Of a DNA stretch of 64,000 nucleotides, positions 50,624 through 59,644 are shown piece by piece. The notes under the pieces were generated by a model, which saw nothing but the letters and a program-made list of their open reading frames with translations, did no database searches and was not told the DNA's origin. The DNA comes from Selenomonas sp. AB3002 (GTDB lineage: Bacteria; Bacillota; Negativicutes; Selenomonadales; Selenomonadaceae), in contig NZ_JNIO01000007.1 of NCBI RefSeq assembly GCF_000702545.1, forward strand, positions 62,001 through 126,000. The letters are read 5' to 3'. The position numbers and the translations under genes were made by a program. How positions within the stretch are numbered: the stretch's first letter is position 1; the number at the start of each line of letters is the position of its first letter.

Positions 50624-51352
50624 TCATCTGTGAGCCATATAATGAACGTAGGCGGTCTTAGTCTCTTTCTTGCGCCTTACGCTGATGGGAACGCGGCTGC
50701 CGTCCTTCATGATGAACTCATCATCATCCATGCGCCGCACCTGTTCCATATTGATGATGATGCGGTGGTGGCACTCGATGAACCTGCTGTCCCCGGACAG
50801 GAGGTCCAGGACACGGGCATAGGTCAGGCGCGCCTGCACTGTCTCATCCACCAGATGGAAGGAAAGGGTATGGGAAGCACCTACCTCCACATAGACGATT
50901 TTCCGCAGGGGAATGGCTATATCCCTGCCCTCAACGGGTATGGTCACGGTGCGCTCGCTGGTCATCATCCCCCGGAACACATGGTCAAGGGTGTGGTTGA
51001 AGTCACCACTGTTCTCTGCCAAAGGCTTCATGAGATAACCCGAGGCAAAGACCCGATACCCCTCCAACAGGTGGTCCTGGCTGGTGGTGAGAAAGACAAT
51101 GGGTACGCGCTCATCCTTCATCCGCACAGCCTCCGCTGCTTCCATGCCGGTCATCTTGTCCATGTAGATGTCCAGCAGCAGCAGGTCAAAGCGCCCCGGG
51201 TCAAATACCGAAAGAAGTTCCTCTGCGTTCTTGAAGGTGGCAATAGACAGGTCGTTCATGACCTCAGGATGACGGGAAGAAAGATACCGCAGCAGGTAAT
51301 CCTCTGCCATCTGCAGATCCTCTACTCTGTCATCGGCAATGGCAATATGCAT
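50624..51352 (-). CDS. LytTR-family response regulator
   Basis: 242 residues. An N-terminal receiver (IADDR pocket, acceptor Asp in LLLLDIYMDKMTG, TTS, K in YLMKPL) and a C-terminal LytTR DNA-binding domain (RDIAIPLRKIVYVEVGASHT, FIECHHRIIINMEQVRRM). This type, as AgrA/LytR, controls surface, toxin or peptide-response genes. It is divergent from the split GHKL kinase at 51493-52604, its likely partner. Confidence 0.92.
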   Translation of the reverse strand: MHIAIADDRVEDLQMAEDYLLRYLSSRHPEVMNDLSIATFKNAEELLSVFDPGRFDLLLLDIYMDKMTGMEAAEAVRMKDERVPIVFLTTSQDHLLEGYRVFASGYLMKPLAENSGDFNHTLDHVFRGMMTSERTVTIPVEGRDIAIPLRKIVYVEVGASHTLSFHLVDETVQARLTYARVLDLLSGDSRFIECHHRIIINMEQVRRMDDDEFIMKDGSRVPISVRRKKETKTAYVHYMAHR

Positions 51353-51492
51353 CTGTGCCCCCTCCTCTTAATCGTCTCTTAATTAAGCCAAAATTTCTGT
51401 TTATTGCTCTTATTCTCACATCAACAAAATAACATAAGTCAAGTCAAATTGAAAACAAGCTCCTCAGAATTTATACAGCCCTGCTGCCCACG

Positions 51493-52293
51493 GTGATGGT
51501 GGCCGGCTTCGTAACCCTCATTGCCGATGCCGCCCTCTGGCATTCCTGGGAAGAGCGAATTGGCAGGCTGCTGCTGCCCGTGGCTTTCTTCCTTTCCTAT
51601 CACTATATCCTGGGCACCAGCCGCCTGCTGTACAATAATGAGAATATCCGCCGCCGCTCGGAGCTGCAGCAGCGGGAAATTGCCTGGCTGCAGGAGGAAC
51701 AGCAGCGGGTGGCCGACAGCCGTCAGCAGGCACAGCAGCAGCAGGAAAATCTCCTGCATACCTATGAGAAGCTGCAAGAATACATCGAAGGGGACCGCAT
51801 CAGTGATGCCCTGGCCCTGATTTCCCAACAGGAAAAAATCCTGGCCTCCTCTGCTGTGCGTCCCTACACCGACTCCCCCATCCTCAACGCCGCCATTTCC
51901 ATTTACCTACGGCGGGCGGAGGTCATGGGCCTCACCGTAGCCGCCAAGGTGAACCTGCCCAAGGAACTACATACCTCCGAGGACGAGCTGGCGGTGCTCA
52001 TCTCCAACCTGCTGGAAAACGCTCTGAAAGCGGCGGCAGAGACAGGCAGGGGCGGGGAACTTTCCTTCATCCTCCAGCATATTGATGACCAGTGCGTACT
52101 GGAGATAACCAATCCCTGCTGCACTGTCCTGCGCCTGGACAAGGACGGCCTGCCCAAAACCACCAGGAAAGGCCACGGCCTGGGCATGATGTCCCTGCGC
52201 AATTTCCTGAAAAGATACCACGGCTACGCCGACTTCACCCAGGAAAGGGGCACGGTCTGCGTATCACTGTACTGGGAGGACACGCCATGCTGA
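51493..52293 (+). CDS. GHKL sensor kinase, ATPase part; N-terminus shortened
   Basis: 266 residues from GTG at 51493; the frame is open a little further upstream (to about 51433) but with no better start. Two hydrophobic stretches, a coiled coil, and a GHKL ATPase domain (LISNLLENALKAA N-box, GHGLGMMSL) are present. Related LytTR-partner kinases have five to seven N-terminal membrane segments and an HDxRHH phospho-acceptor; both are reduced or missing here. It overlaps by 7 bp with a second small gene that carries exactly that acceptor motif. Either a truncated gene or one half of a split kinase. Confidence 0.65.
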   Translation: MMVAGFVTLIADAALWHSWEERIGRLLLPVAFFLSYHYILGTSRLLYNNENIRRRSELQQREIAWLQEEQQRVADSRQQAQQQQENLLHTYEKLQEYIEGDRISDALALISQQEKILASSAVRPYTDSPILNAAISIYLRRAEVMGLTVAAKVNLPKELHTSEDELAVLISNLLENALKAAAETGRGGELSFILQHIDDQCVLEITNPCCTVLRLDKDGLPKTTRKGHGLGMMSLRNFLKRYHGYADFTQERGTVCVSLYWEDTPC

Positions 52294-52604
52294 CTTTCGC
52301 CATCCTGCTGACCCTGAGCCAGATTCTGGCCGCCTGGCTCATCTTCACCAGAGAGGCCAGGAAGAAAAGCCAGCAGGAACACATCAATGACCTGCTGCGG
52401 CTCCAGCTGGAAGCATTGAAAAGGGAGACTGAGCACACCAAAGAGAGCATACAGGCCACCAAGATACTCAGACACGATTTGCGCCATCACTACCTGCTGA
52501 TGTATACTTTGCTTAGTCAAGGGGAAAAGGATAAAGCGCTGGAGCATATTGATATGCAGCGCCAGGAACTGGAAAGGATGAAAGGCAATGCTGGAAACAC
52601 CTAA
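52287..52604 (+). CDS. GHKL-kinase phospho-acceptor domain without ATPase
   Basis: 105 residues starting MLTFAILLTLSQILAAWLIF. GGGAGG lies seven bases before the ATG, inside the preceding gene's end. One membrane helix, a coiled coil, then ILRHDLRHHYLLMYTLLSQG, the dimerisation and His-acceptor motif of Agr/Lyt-type kinases. It ends right after this helix pair with no ATPase domain. It overlaps hydF by 17 bp. With the preceding gene it could form a two-chain kinase. Confidence 0.65.
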   Translation: MLTFAILLTLSQILAAWLIFTREARKKSQQEHINDLLRLQLEALKRETEHTKESIQATKILRHDLRHHYLLMYTLLSQGEKDKALEHIDMQRQELERMKGNAGNT

Positions 52605-53793
52605 AGGCAGCCGCCTGCACATCGGCATCTTCGGCCGGGTGAACAGCGGCAAGTCTTCTTTGATAAACGCCCTCACAGGGCAGGACCTGGCCGTGGTTTC
52701 GGAGGTGCCGGGGACTACTACGGACCCGGTGAAGAAGGCGGTGGAGCTGAGAGGAATCGGCCCCTGCCTCCTCATCGACACCGCAGGCTTCGAAGATGAA
52801 GGAGAGCTGGGCTCCCTGAGGCTGGACAAGACCAAGGATGCCGCCCGGGAGGCAGATATGGCCCTGCTGGTGGTGAGCGCAGAGGAAAAGCCCGGTGATG
52901 GCACCCCGGAAATGCGCTGGCTGAAAATCTTCCGCAAGCGTGGCACCCCAGTCATCCTGGTACTAAGCAAGACCGACCTTGACGCCCCCCTCACCTGGCA
53001 GGCCAAAAGCTGGCAGAGGCTCACGGGCCTAAGGCCTGTCTTGGTCAGCGCCCAGGAAAAGAACGGTCTCTCGGAGCTGATTGAGCAAATCAATGAGCTG
53101 CGGCCGGAGAACTACGACCTGGATGATATCACGGGAAACTTGGCCAAAGCCGGGGATAAGGTACTCCTCATCATGCCCCAGGATATAGAGGCCCCCAAGG
53201 GCAGGCTGATACTGCCCCAGGTGCAGACCATCAGGCATCTGCTGGACAAAGGGTGTCTGGTGAACTGCTGCAAGACCGGGGAAATGAAGGCCATGCTCTC
53301 TTCCATGAAGGCACCGCCGGATTTGGTGATTACAGATTCACAGGCCTTCAAGCAAGTGGAGGAGCTTTGTCCCAAAGAAAGCAAATTGACCTCCTTCTCC
53401 GTGCTTTTTGCAGGCGTCAAGGGAGATTTGCCCTTCTTCGTAGCATCAGCCAAGAAACTGGCTACTCTTGACCATACGGCAAGGATACTCATTGCCGAAG
53501 CCTGCACCCATCAGCCTCTCCACGAGGACATAGGCAGGGTGAAGCTGCCCCGGCTGCTCAGGAAGAAGCTGGGGGAGAAAATCACCATAGATATCGTAGG
53601 GGGCAAGGATTTCCCCGAAGATCTTTCTGGATATGATTTGATTATTCACTGCGGAGGGTGTATGTTTAATAGGAAGTACATGATGTGCCGCGTATGCCAG
53701 GCCCAGGGGCAGGGAGTGCCTATGACGAATTACGGGGTGGCGATTGCGGCACTGCTGGGGATACTTGGCAAGGTTGCCTTGCCAGAACAGTAA
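52588..53793 (+). CDS. hydF: [FeFe]-hydrogenase H-cluster maturation GTPase
   Basis: 401 residues, normal for HydF. An N-terminal Era-like GTPase domain (GRVNSGKSSLINAL Walker A, PGTTTDPV switch, DTAGF, SKTD) and a C-terminal Fe-S region with HCGGCMFNRKYMMCR. HydF is the scaffold on which HydE and HydG build the 2Fe subcluster before transfer to HydA. Its start lies within the kinase fragment gene, so translation may be coupled. hydG and the hydABC operon are within 7 kb; hydE is not in the window. Confidence 0.94.
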   Translation: MLETPKGSRLHIGIFGRVNSGKSSLINALTGQDLAVVSEVPGTTTDPVKKAVELRGIGPCLLIDTAGFEDEGELGSLRLDKTKDAAREADMALLVVSAEEKPGDGTPEMRWLKIFRKRGTPVILVLSKTDLDAPLTWQAKSWQRLTGLRPVLVSAQEKNGLSELIEQINELRPENYDLDDITGNLAKAGDKVLLIMPQDIEAPKGRLILPQVQTIRHLLDKGCLVNCCKTGEMKAMLSSMKAPPDLVITDSQAFKQVEELCPKESKLTSFSVLFAGVKGDLPFFVASAKKLATLDHTARILIAEACTHQPLHEDIGRVKLPRLLRKKLGEKITIDIVGGKDFPEDLSGYDLIIHCGGCMFNRKYMMCRVCQAQGQGVPMTNYGVAIAALLGILGKVALPEQ

Positions 53794-53854
53794 AAGCATT
53801 GCATGATCAGGCAATCTTTCCTATCTTCCTATGGCAAAATTAGAACAATTATGT

Positions 53855-53990
53855 TACAATGTAAACAGAAAAAACCTCCTGCGGCTAACAGGAGGCGGGC
53901 TACTGGTAAACGGTCAGCCCTCTGTACCTTTCTAGTTAATATACAAGATTAACCGCCCAGGTTTGGAAGACTGCAGGGCGGTTATTTCTT
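53855..53990 (+). ncRNA. Putative antitoxin RNA, module B
   Basis: A TACAAT -10 (53855-53860) with a weak -35, then the same GCCTCCTG-type hairpin, the shared GGCGGGCTACTGGTAAACGG segment and a terminal AACCGCC/GGGCGGTT hairpin with ATTTCTTT as in module A. Weaker promoter than in A and C. Confidence 0.55.
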
Positions 53991-54044
53991 TATGACAATA
54001 ACGATAAGGAGAATAAGAAGCAACTGAAGCGTCAAATTATCCAT
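53982..54044 (-). CDS. 20-residue hydrophobic peptide, putative type I toxin, module B
   Basis: It begins MDNLTLQLLLILLIVIV and ends IKK. GGGGGTG precedes the ATG. The mRNA promoter is TTGTCA (54158-54163) and TACAAT (54135-54140) with a 17-base spacer, identical in layout to module A. The shortest of the three copies. Confidence 0.7.
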   Translation of the reverse strand: MDNLTLQLLLILLIVIVIKK

Positions 54045-54218
54045 ATCTGTCACCCCCTCTGCCGATCGACCACGCGCTTCTAACGCCAGCTTTGATGAGA
54101 GGACTAACCGCCTACCGTTCTGTAGCTTAGAACTATTGTACCAAAATAACGCCTTGCTGACAAACAAACATCTTGCCGTAATCAAATCTACGATAATTCA
54201 CCAAAAGGGGATACAAGT

Positions 54219-55667
54219 ATGAGCAGCTATGATCCTAAATCACTCAAAGCAGAAGAATTCATCAACCATGAGGAAATACTTGCAACACTGGAGTATGCGG
54301 AGGCCAATAAGGATAATTATGCCCTGATTGACGAGATACTGGAGAAGGCGCGTCCTGTGCCAGAGGGGACGGGGTGCCATTGCCGGGGACTTTCTCATCG
54401 AGAGGCTTCGGTGCTTTTAGCTTGCGATGCCCCGGCGCGGGTGCAGCGCATGTATGAGATTGCCGAGGAGATCAAGCAGGCTTTCTATGGCAACCGCATC
54501 GTGCTCTTTGCCCCTCTTTATCTTTCCAACTACTGCATCAACGGCTGCGCTTACTGCCCTTACCACAGGCAGAACAAGAACATCCCCCGGAAGAAGCTGA
54601 CCCAGGAGGAAATCAAAGCCGAGGTCATCGCCTTGCAGGATATGGGCCACAAACGGCTGGCCATCGAGGCTGGTGAAGACCCGGTGAATAATCCCATCGA
54701 GTACATACTGGACAGCATCAAGACCATCTACTCCGTCCACCACAAGAACGGGGATATCCGGCGGGTGAACGTGAATATCGCCGCCACCACCGTGGAGAAT
54801 TATCGCAAGCTGAAAGAGGCTGGTATCGGCACCTATATCCTCTTCCAGGAAACCTACCACAAGGAACACTACGAGGAACTGCACCCTGCGGGGCCAAAGC
54901 ATGACTACGCCTACCATACCGAAGCCATGGACAGGGCCATGGAGGGCGGCATAGACGATGTGGGACTTGGCGTGCTCTTTGGGCTGGACAGCTACAAGTA
55001 CGAGCTGGCAGGCCTTCTCATGCACGCAGAGCATCTGGAAGCTGTCCACGGAGTGGGCCCCCACACCATCAGCGTCCCCAGGGTTAAACACGCTGACGAT
55101 ATCGACCCTGGTGCCTTTGACAATTCCCTGTCTGACGAACTTTTCACCCGCCTGGCAGCCATCATCCGCCTGGCTGTGCCCTACACGGGCATGATCATCT
55201 CCACCCGGGAGTCAGAAGCAGTGCGGAAGCGCATGCTGCAGGTGGGCATCTCCCAGATCAGCGGCGCCAGCCGCACCTCCGTAGGAGGCTACAGCGAAGA
55301 GGAGCGTCCCCACGACACTGAGCAGTTCGATGTGTCCGACCAGCGTACCTTGGAAGAAGTCATTTCCTGGCTTATGGATATGGGCCATATCCCCTCTTTC
55401 TGCACCGCCTGCTATAGAGAAGGGCGCACGGGAGACAGGTTCATGAGCCTCTGCAAGAGCGGCCAGATACTGAACTGCTGCCATCCCAATGCACTGATGA
55501 CATTAACCGAATACCTTGTTGATTATGCAGGCCAGGAGACACAGGAGAAGGGCTTCAAGCTCATTGAAGATGAGCTGAAGAAAATCTCCAAGGAGAATGT
55601 CCGCAAAGTCGCGGCAGAGCATATCGAAGCCATCAAGAACTCTGAGAAGCGTGATTTCCGCTTCTAA
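54219..55667 (+). CDS. hydG: [FeFe]-hydrogenase radical SAM tyrosine lyase
   Basis: 482 residues. Radical-SAM cluster motif SNYCINGCAYCPYH (CxxxCxxC) near residue 107. The C-terminal auxiliary-cluster cysteines are CTAC and, 22 residues on, C in LNCCHPNAL. HydG cleaves tyrosine to supply CO and cyanide for the H-cluster. AAGGGG precedes the ATG. It lies between toxin-like modules B and C, and the antisense promoter of module C begins 6 bp after its stop. Confidence 0.95.
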   Translation: MSSYDPKSLKAEEFINHEEILATLEYAEANKDNYALIDEILEKARPVPEGTGCHCRGLSHREASVLLACDAPARVQRMYEIAEEIKQAFYGNRIVLFAPLYLSNYCINGCAYCPYHRQNKNIPRKKLTQEEIKAEVIALQDMGHKRLAIEAGEDPVNNPIEYILDSIKTIYSVHHKNGDIRRVNVNIAATTVENYRKLKEAGIGTYILFQETYHKEHYEELHPAGPKHDYAYHTEAMDRAMEGGIDDVGLGVLFGLDSYKYELAGLLMHAEHLEAVHGVGPHTISVPRVKHADDIDPGAFDNSLSDELFTRLAAIIRLAVPYTGMIISTRESEAVRKRMLQVGISQISGASRTSVGGYSEEERPHDTEQFDVSDQRTLEEVISWLMDMGHIPSFCTACYREGRTGDRFMSLCKSGQILNCCHPNALMTLTEYLVDYAGQETQEKGFKLIEDELKKISKENVRKVAAEHIEAIKNSEKRDFRF

Positions 55668-55672
55668 ATTGA

Positions 55673-55701
55673 TTGAAAACCAGCAGCCTAAATGGTATAA
55701 T
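55673..55701 (+). promoter_or_regulatory. Antisense RNA promoter, module C
   Basis: TTGAAA (55673-55678) and TATAAT (55696-55701) with a 17-base spacer. Confidence 0.65.
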
Positions 55702-55707
55702 GAGCAT

Positions 55708-55829
55708 AAGAAAAGCCTCCTGCTGGAACAGGAGGCGGGCTACTGGTAAACGGTCAGCCCTCTGTACTTTCTTTTGGTATCTATAAAGATTAACCGCCAG
55801 AGTTTTGGGGACTACGGGCGGTTATTTCT
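55708..55829 (+). ncRNA. Putative antitoxin RNA, module C
   Basis: Same architecture as module A: a leading GCCTCCTG/CAGGAGGC hairpin, the shared GGCGGGCTACTGGTAAACGG segment, and a terminal AACCGCC/GGGCGGTT hairpin followed by ATTTCTTTTT. Confidence 0.6.
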
Positions 55830-55890
55830 TTTTGTTGACAGCGAGGATAATGAGAAGTATCAGCAAAAGCTGAAGCGTCGTATTGTCCAT
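55822..55890 (-). CDS. 22-residue hydrophobic peptide, putative type I toxin, module C
   Basis: It begins MDNTTLQLLLILLIILAV and ends NKKK. GGGAGGTG precedes the ATG. The mRNA promoter is TTGCAG (56005-56010) and TATACT (55982-55987) with a 17-base spacer. Its -35 lies in the hydA terminator hairpin, so read-through and initiation may interact. Confidence 0.72.
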   Translation of the reverse strand: MDNTTLQLLLILLIILAVNKKK

Positions 55891-55998
55891 GCCTGTCACC
55901 TCCCATCTGCCGATCGACCGCGCGCTTTGAACGCCAGCTTTGATGAGAAGGCTAACCGCCTACCGTTTTGTAGCTTGAAAAAGTATAGCATAATAAAG

Positions 55999-56028
55999 CC
56001 ACCCCTGCAATTTAAGTTGCAAGGGTGG
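55999..56028 (-). terminator. Terminator of the hydrogenase operon
   Basis: A 12-bp stem CCACCCCTGCAA/TTGCAAGGGTGG (one mismatch) followed in the minus direction by CTTTATTA. Confidence 0.75.
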
Positions 56029-56045
56029 TTTTCTATTACCCTGAT

Positions 56046-57740
56046 TTAATTCTGCGACTGATACTCCACGTGCATCAATTCATGCTCCCTGCCCTTCAGA
56101 ATACCGTTATAAAGATATTCTATGACGGGATTCTGGTCAGAGCGCTTGATGCTGCTGAGCTTGTCAGAGCGGTATAGGCCGGCGCCACGGATATCCTTGC
56201 CCTCGGCATTGGTGAAGGGCTGGCCGCCCCCGCCTACGCAGCCTCCGGGGCAGGCCATGACTTCGATGAGGTGGTAGTCTGCCTCACCGGCCAGCACCTT
56301 GTCTATGAGCTTATCTGCATTGCCCAGGCCGCTGACTACGGCGATTTTCACCTGGGTGCCTTTGTAGTCGATATTTGCCTCCTTGATGCCCTGCATGCCC
56401 CTGATGCCCGTGAAGGCCAGGGCTTTCTGCTCTGAGCGGCTCTTGTCCGACATCAGGTGACGCAGCACTGCTTCCGTGACGCCGCCGGTGACGCCGAAGA
56501 TGGTGCCGGCGCCGCTGATGGTGCCGAAGGGCATGTCTATGCTCTCAGGCTCCAGGCTCTCGAAGTCAATGCCGAACTCCCGGATCATCTGGACGATGCC
56601 CTGGGTGGTGATGACGTAGTCTACATAGGGCTTGCCGTTTGGCGCCAGGAATTCCTTTCTCGCCGCCTCTGCCTTTTTCGCCGTGCAGGGCATCAATGCA
56701 ACCATGACAGTTTCCTGCTCTGCCTCTTTGTAATACTCCTTGATGACAGGGGCAAAAATCTGCATGGGGGACTTGGTGGTGGAGATGTGCGGCAGCAGCT
56801 GGGGATAGCGGTTTTCCGCATGCTTCACCCAGGCAGGGCAGCAGCTGGTGAAGAGGGGCAGCTTCTCCCCCTTTTCCACCCGCTCCACGAATTCGGCGGC
56901 CTCCTCCATGACGGTGAGATCCGCCCCCACCACCGTGTCGTAAACCTCCTGGAACCCCATGTAGTGCAGGGCCGCCACCAGCTTGCCCATGACGTTCTCC
57001 CCCTCAGGGAGGCCAAAGGCGTGGCCCAATCCCACCCGCACGGCCGGGGCAATCTGCACCACCACTTTCTTCCTGGGGTCATTGAGGTCGGTGCGGAGCC
57101 TGTCGCGGTCGCTCTTGATGGTGATGGCCCCCGTTGGACAGACGGCGGCGCACTGGCCGCAGCCCACGCACTCCGTTTCCCCGATGGGCTTGTCAAAGGC
57201 GGTGAAAATGTGCATGTGGGAGCCACGGAAGGCGAAGTCTATGACGCCGATATTCTGCACCTCGGAGCACATGCGCACGCAGTCCCCGCAGAGTATGCAC
57301 TTGGACGGGTCACGGACGATGGAATAGGAGGAAGTGTCCTTGGGGCTCTGGTTGTAGTCAGTGGGGAAGCGCACCTCGCTGACGCCGAAGCGGTGAGCCA
57401 GCTCCTGCAGGCGGCAGCGGCCGCTCTTGGTGCAGGTGGTGCAGTCACGGCAATGGTTGGCCAGCAAGAGCTCCAGGATATTTTTCCTGTACTTCCGCAG
57501 GCGGGGCGTGTTGGTGAGAATCTTCATGCCCGCCTTGGGAGGCGTGGAGCAGGCCGCCATCAGGCTGCCCCTTTCCTCATCCTCCACCATGCACATGCGG
57601 CAGGCGCCGTGGATGGAAAGCTCCGAATAATAGCAGAAGGTGGGCAGGTCGATGCCCCGCTTGCGGATGACACCCAGGATATTCTTTTCCCCTTCGATTT
57701 CCACGGGGATATGGTCGATGGTCATAAATTTCTGTTCCAT
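56046..57740 (-). CDS. hydA: [FeFe]-hydrogenase catalytic subunit of the electron-bifurcating complex
   Basis: 564 residues from the ATG at 57740 (GGAGG seven bases upstream). Order: 2Fe-2S domain (CYYSELSIHGACRMC), His-ligated cluster region (HCRDCTTCTKSGRC), two 4Fe-4S motifs (CILCGDCVRMC, CVGCGQCAAVC), then H-cluster motifs TSCCPAWVKHAE, MPCTAKKAEA and ACPGGCVGGGGQP. With HydB and HydC it would couple NADH and ferredoxin oxidation to H2 formation, or the reverse, in the cytoplasm. Last gene of hydC-hydB-hydA. Confidence 0.96.
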   Translation of the reverse strand: MEQKFMTIDHIPVEIEGEKNILGVIRKRGIDLPTFCYYSELSIHGACRMCMVEDEERGSLMAACSTPPKAGMKILTNTPRLRKYRKNILELLLANHCRDCTTCTKSGRCRLQELAHRFGVSEVRFPTDYNQSPKDTSSYSIVRDPSKCILCGDCVRMCSEVQNIGVIDFAFRGSHMHIFTAFDKPIGETECVGCGQCAAVCPTGAITIKSDRDRLRTDLNDPRKKVVVQIAPAVRVGLGHAFGLPEGENVMGKLVAALHYMGFQEVYDTVVGADLTVMEEAAEFVERVEKGEKLPLFTSCCPAWVKHAENRYPQLLPHISTTKSPMQIFAPVIKEYYKEAEQETVMVALMPCTAKKAEAARKEFLAPNGKPYVDYVITTQGIVQMIREFGIDFESLEPESIDMPFGTISGAGTIFGVTGGVTEAVLRHLMSDKSRSEQKALAFTGIRGMQGIKEANIDYKGTQVKIAVVSGLGNADKLIDKVLAGEADYHLIEVMACPGGCVGGGGQPFTNAEGKDIRGAGLYRSDKLSSIKRSDQNPVIEYLYNGILKGREHELMHVEYQSQN

Positions 57741-57742
57741 AT

Positions 57743-59644
57743 TCAACCCTCCTCAATGGCATGGAAGGGGCACACATTGAAGCAGGTGCCGCACTTGATG
57801 CACTTTTCCTGATCTATGGTGAAGGGAGACTTCACCTTGCCGGAAATGGCGTTCACCGGGCAGTTGTGGGCGCACTTGGAGCAGCCGCGGCACTTTTCCG
57901 GGTCGATATGGTAGTGCTTCAGCTTCGCGCAGGCCCCCGCCGGGCAATGCTTGTCACCGGGCTGGGTATGGGCCTCGTATTCCTCCCGGAAGTTCTTGAT
58001 GGTGCTGACCACGGGATTGGGCGCGCTCTTGCCCAGGCCGCAGAGGGCAGTGTGGGAAATGGTATCGGAAAGCTCCAGCAGCAGGTCAATATCCTCGGGC
58101 CGCCCCTCGCCGTTGGTCATGCGGGTGAGGATCTCCAGCATGCGCTTGGTGCCCTCACGGCAGGGAATGCACTTGCCGCAGCTCTCGTTCTTGGTGAAGT
58201 TCATGAAGAAACGGGCCACTTCCACCATGCAGGTCTTGTCGTCCATGACCACCAGGCCGCCGGAGCCCATCATGGCTCCGATTTTCTTCAGGGAGTCAAA
58301 ATCCAGGGGCATCTCCATATCCTTCTCCGTAAGGCAGGCTCCCGAGGGGCCGCCAATCTGCACGGCCTTGAAGTTATGTCCTTCCCTGATGCCGCCGCCG
58401 ATATCGTAGATGACCTCCCGAAGCTTGGTGCCCATGGGCACTTCAATGAGGCCCGTATTGGAGATATTCCCTGCCAGGGCAAAGGCCTTGGTGCCTGGGC
58501 TGTTTTCCGGACCAATGGAGCGATACCACTGGGCGCCTTTTTCGATGATCAAAGGCACATTGGCAAAGGTCTCAACATTGTTCAGCACCGTAGGCTTGCC
58601 AAAAAGGCCATGCTCCACCGTGCGGGGCGGCTTCACCCTGGGCATGCCCCGCTTGCCCTCGATGGAGGCGGTGAGAGCGCTGCCCTCGCCGCAGACGAAA
58701 GCGCCCGCCCCACGGTTGATGCGGATATCGAAATCATGGCCCGAACCTAAGATATTCTTTCCCAAAAGGCCGTACTTGCGGGCGTCCCTGATGGCCAGAT
58801 TCAGCCGTTCCACCGCCAGGGGGTACTCAGCCCGCACATAGATATAGCCCTGGCTGGCCCCGCAGGCCACGGAGGCTATCATCATGCCCTCCAGCATGCG
58901 GTGGGGGTCACCCTCCATGATGCCCTCGTCCATGAAGGCTCCCGGGTCCCCCTCGTCGCCGTTGCAGACGATGTACTTCACATCGCTCTCATAGCCCCTG
59001 ACCTGGGTCCACTTGCGCCCCGTGGGGAAGCCGCCGCCTCCCCGGCCCCGCAGGTTGGAATCGGAAATCTCCTTAGTAATCTCCTCCGGAGTCATATCAA
59101 AGAGAGCCTTTTCCAAAGACTCATAGCCCCCCACCGCCAGATATTCCTCTATGCTGTCGGCAGCGACCCTGCCGCAGTGCTCCAGCACCAGGCGGGTCTG
59201 CTTCTGGAAGAAGGGAATCTCCTCCGCCCTGTCATAGGCCTTGCCTTCCTCATGATAGAGCAGCCGCTCAAGAACTTCCCCGCCCTTGATGCTGCGCTCC
59301 ACAATCTCGGCACAATCCTCCGGCCTGACCTTGGTATAAAGCCACCCCTCAGGGTCAATCCTCACCAGAGGCCCCTTCTGGCAGAAACCGGGGCAGCCGC
59401 TCTTCTTCAAAGCCACGCCGCACCTGGCGCTCTCCTCTATATCTTCCTCCAGCTTTACCAGGCAGGGAATATCAGCTTCCTTCAAGAGCCGCTTGAACTC
59501 AGCGTAGATATCCAAAGCCCCACCCGCTACGCAGGCCGTGCCGGCGCAGACGTAAATCCTTCTTTTCTGTGCAGAGAGAAGCTCCTTTGCCTTGCCCCGC
59601 ACCTCCTGCAAAGCCTCCCGGCTGGATAGCTTAGTTGCAAGCAT
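57743..59644 (-). CDS. hydB: NuoF-like flavoprotein subunit of the bifurcating hydrogenase
   Basis: 633 residues from the ATG at 59644 (GGAGGAGG upstream). An N-terminal thioredoxin-like 2Fe-2S domain (YVCAGTACVAGG, CPGFCQKGP) is followed by the NuoF core with FMN/NADH loops (GRGGGGFPTGRKW, GEGSALTASIEG) and the cluster motif SCGKCIPCREGT. Two C-terminal 4Fe-4S motifs (CRGCSKCAHNC, CIKCGTCFNVC) close the chain. It is the NADH and bifurcation site. It overlaps hydC by 14 bp and ends two bases before hydA. Confidence 0.95.
   Translation of the reverse strand: MLATKLSSREALQEVRGKAKELLSAQKRRIYVCAGTACVAGGALDIYAEFKRLLKEADIPCLVKLEEDIEESARCGVALKKSGCPGFCQKGPLVRIDPEGWLYTKVRPEDCAEIVERSIKGGEVLERLLYHEEGKAYDRAEEIPFFQKQTRLVLEHCGRVAADSIEEYLAVGGYESLEKALFDMTPEEITKEISDSNLRGRGGGGFPTGRKWTQVRGYESDVKYIVCNGDEGDPGAFMDEGIMEGDPHRMLEGMMIASVACGASQGYIYVRAEYPLAVERLNLAIRDARKYGLLGKNILGSGHDFDIRINRGAGAFVCGEGSALTASIEGKRGMPRVKPPRTVEHGLFGKPTVLNNVETFANVPLIIEKGAQWYRSIGPENSPGTKAFALAGNISNTGLIEVPMGTKLREVIYDIGGGIREGHNFKAVQIGGPSGACLTEKDMEMPLDFDSLKKIGAMMGSGGLVVMDDKTCMVEVARFFMNFTKNESCGKCIPCREGTKRMLEILTRMTNGEGRPEDIDLLLELSDTISHTALCGLGKSAPNPVVSTIKNFREEYEAHTQPGDKHCPAGACAKLKHYHIDPEKCRGCSKCAHNCPVNAISGKVKSPFTIDQEKCIKCGTCFNVCPFHAIEEG

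Noticed and set aside
56457-57812. 451-codon plus-strand frame opposite hydA
   Set aside because: Antisense shadow; hydA is unambiguous and the opposite frame has no family features.
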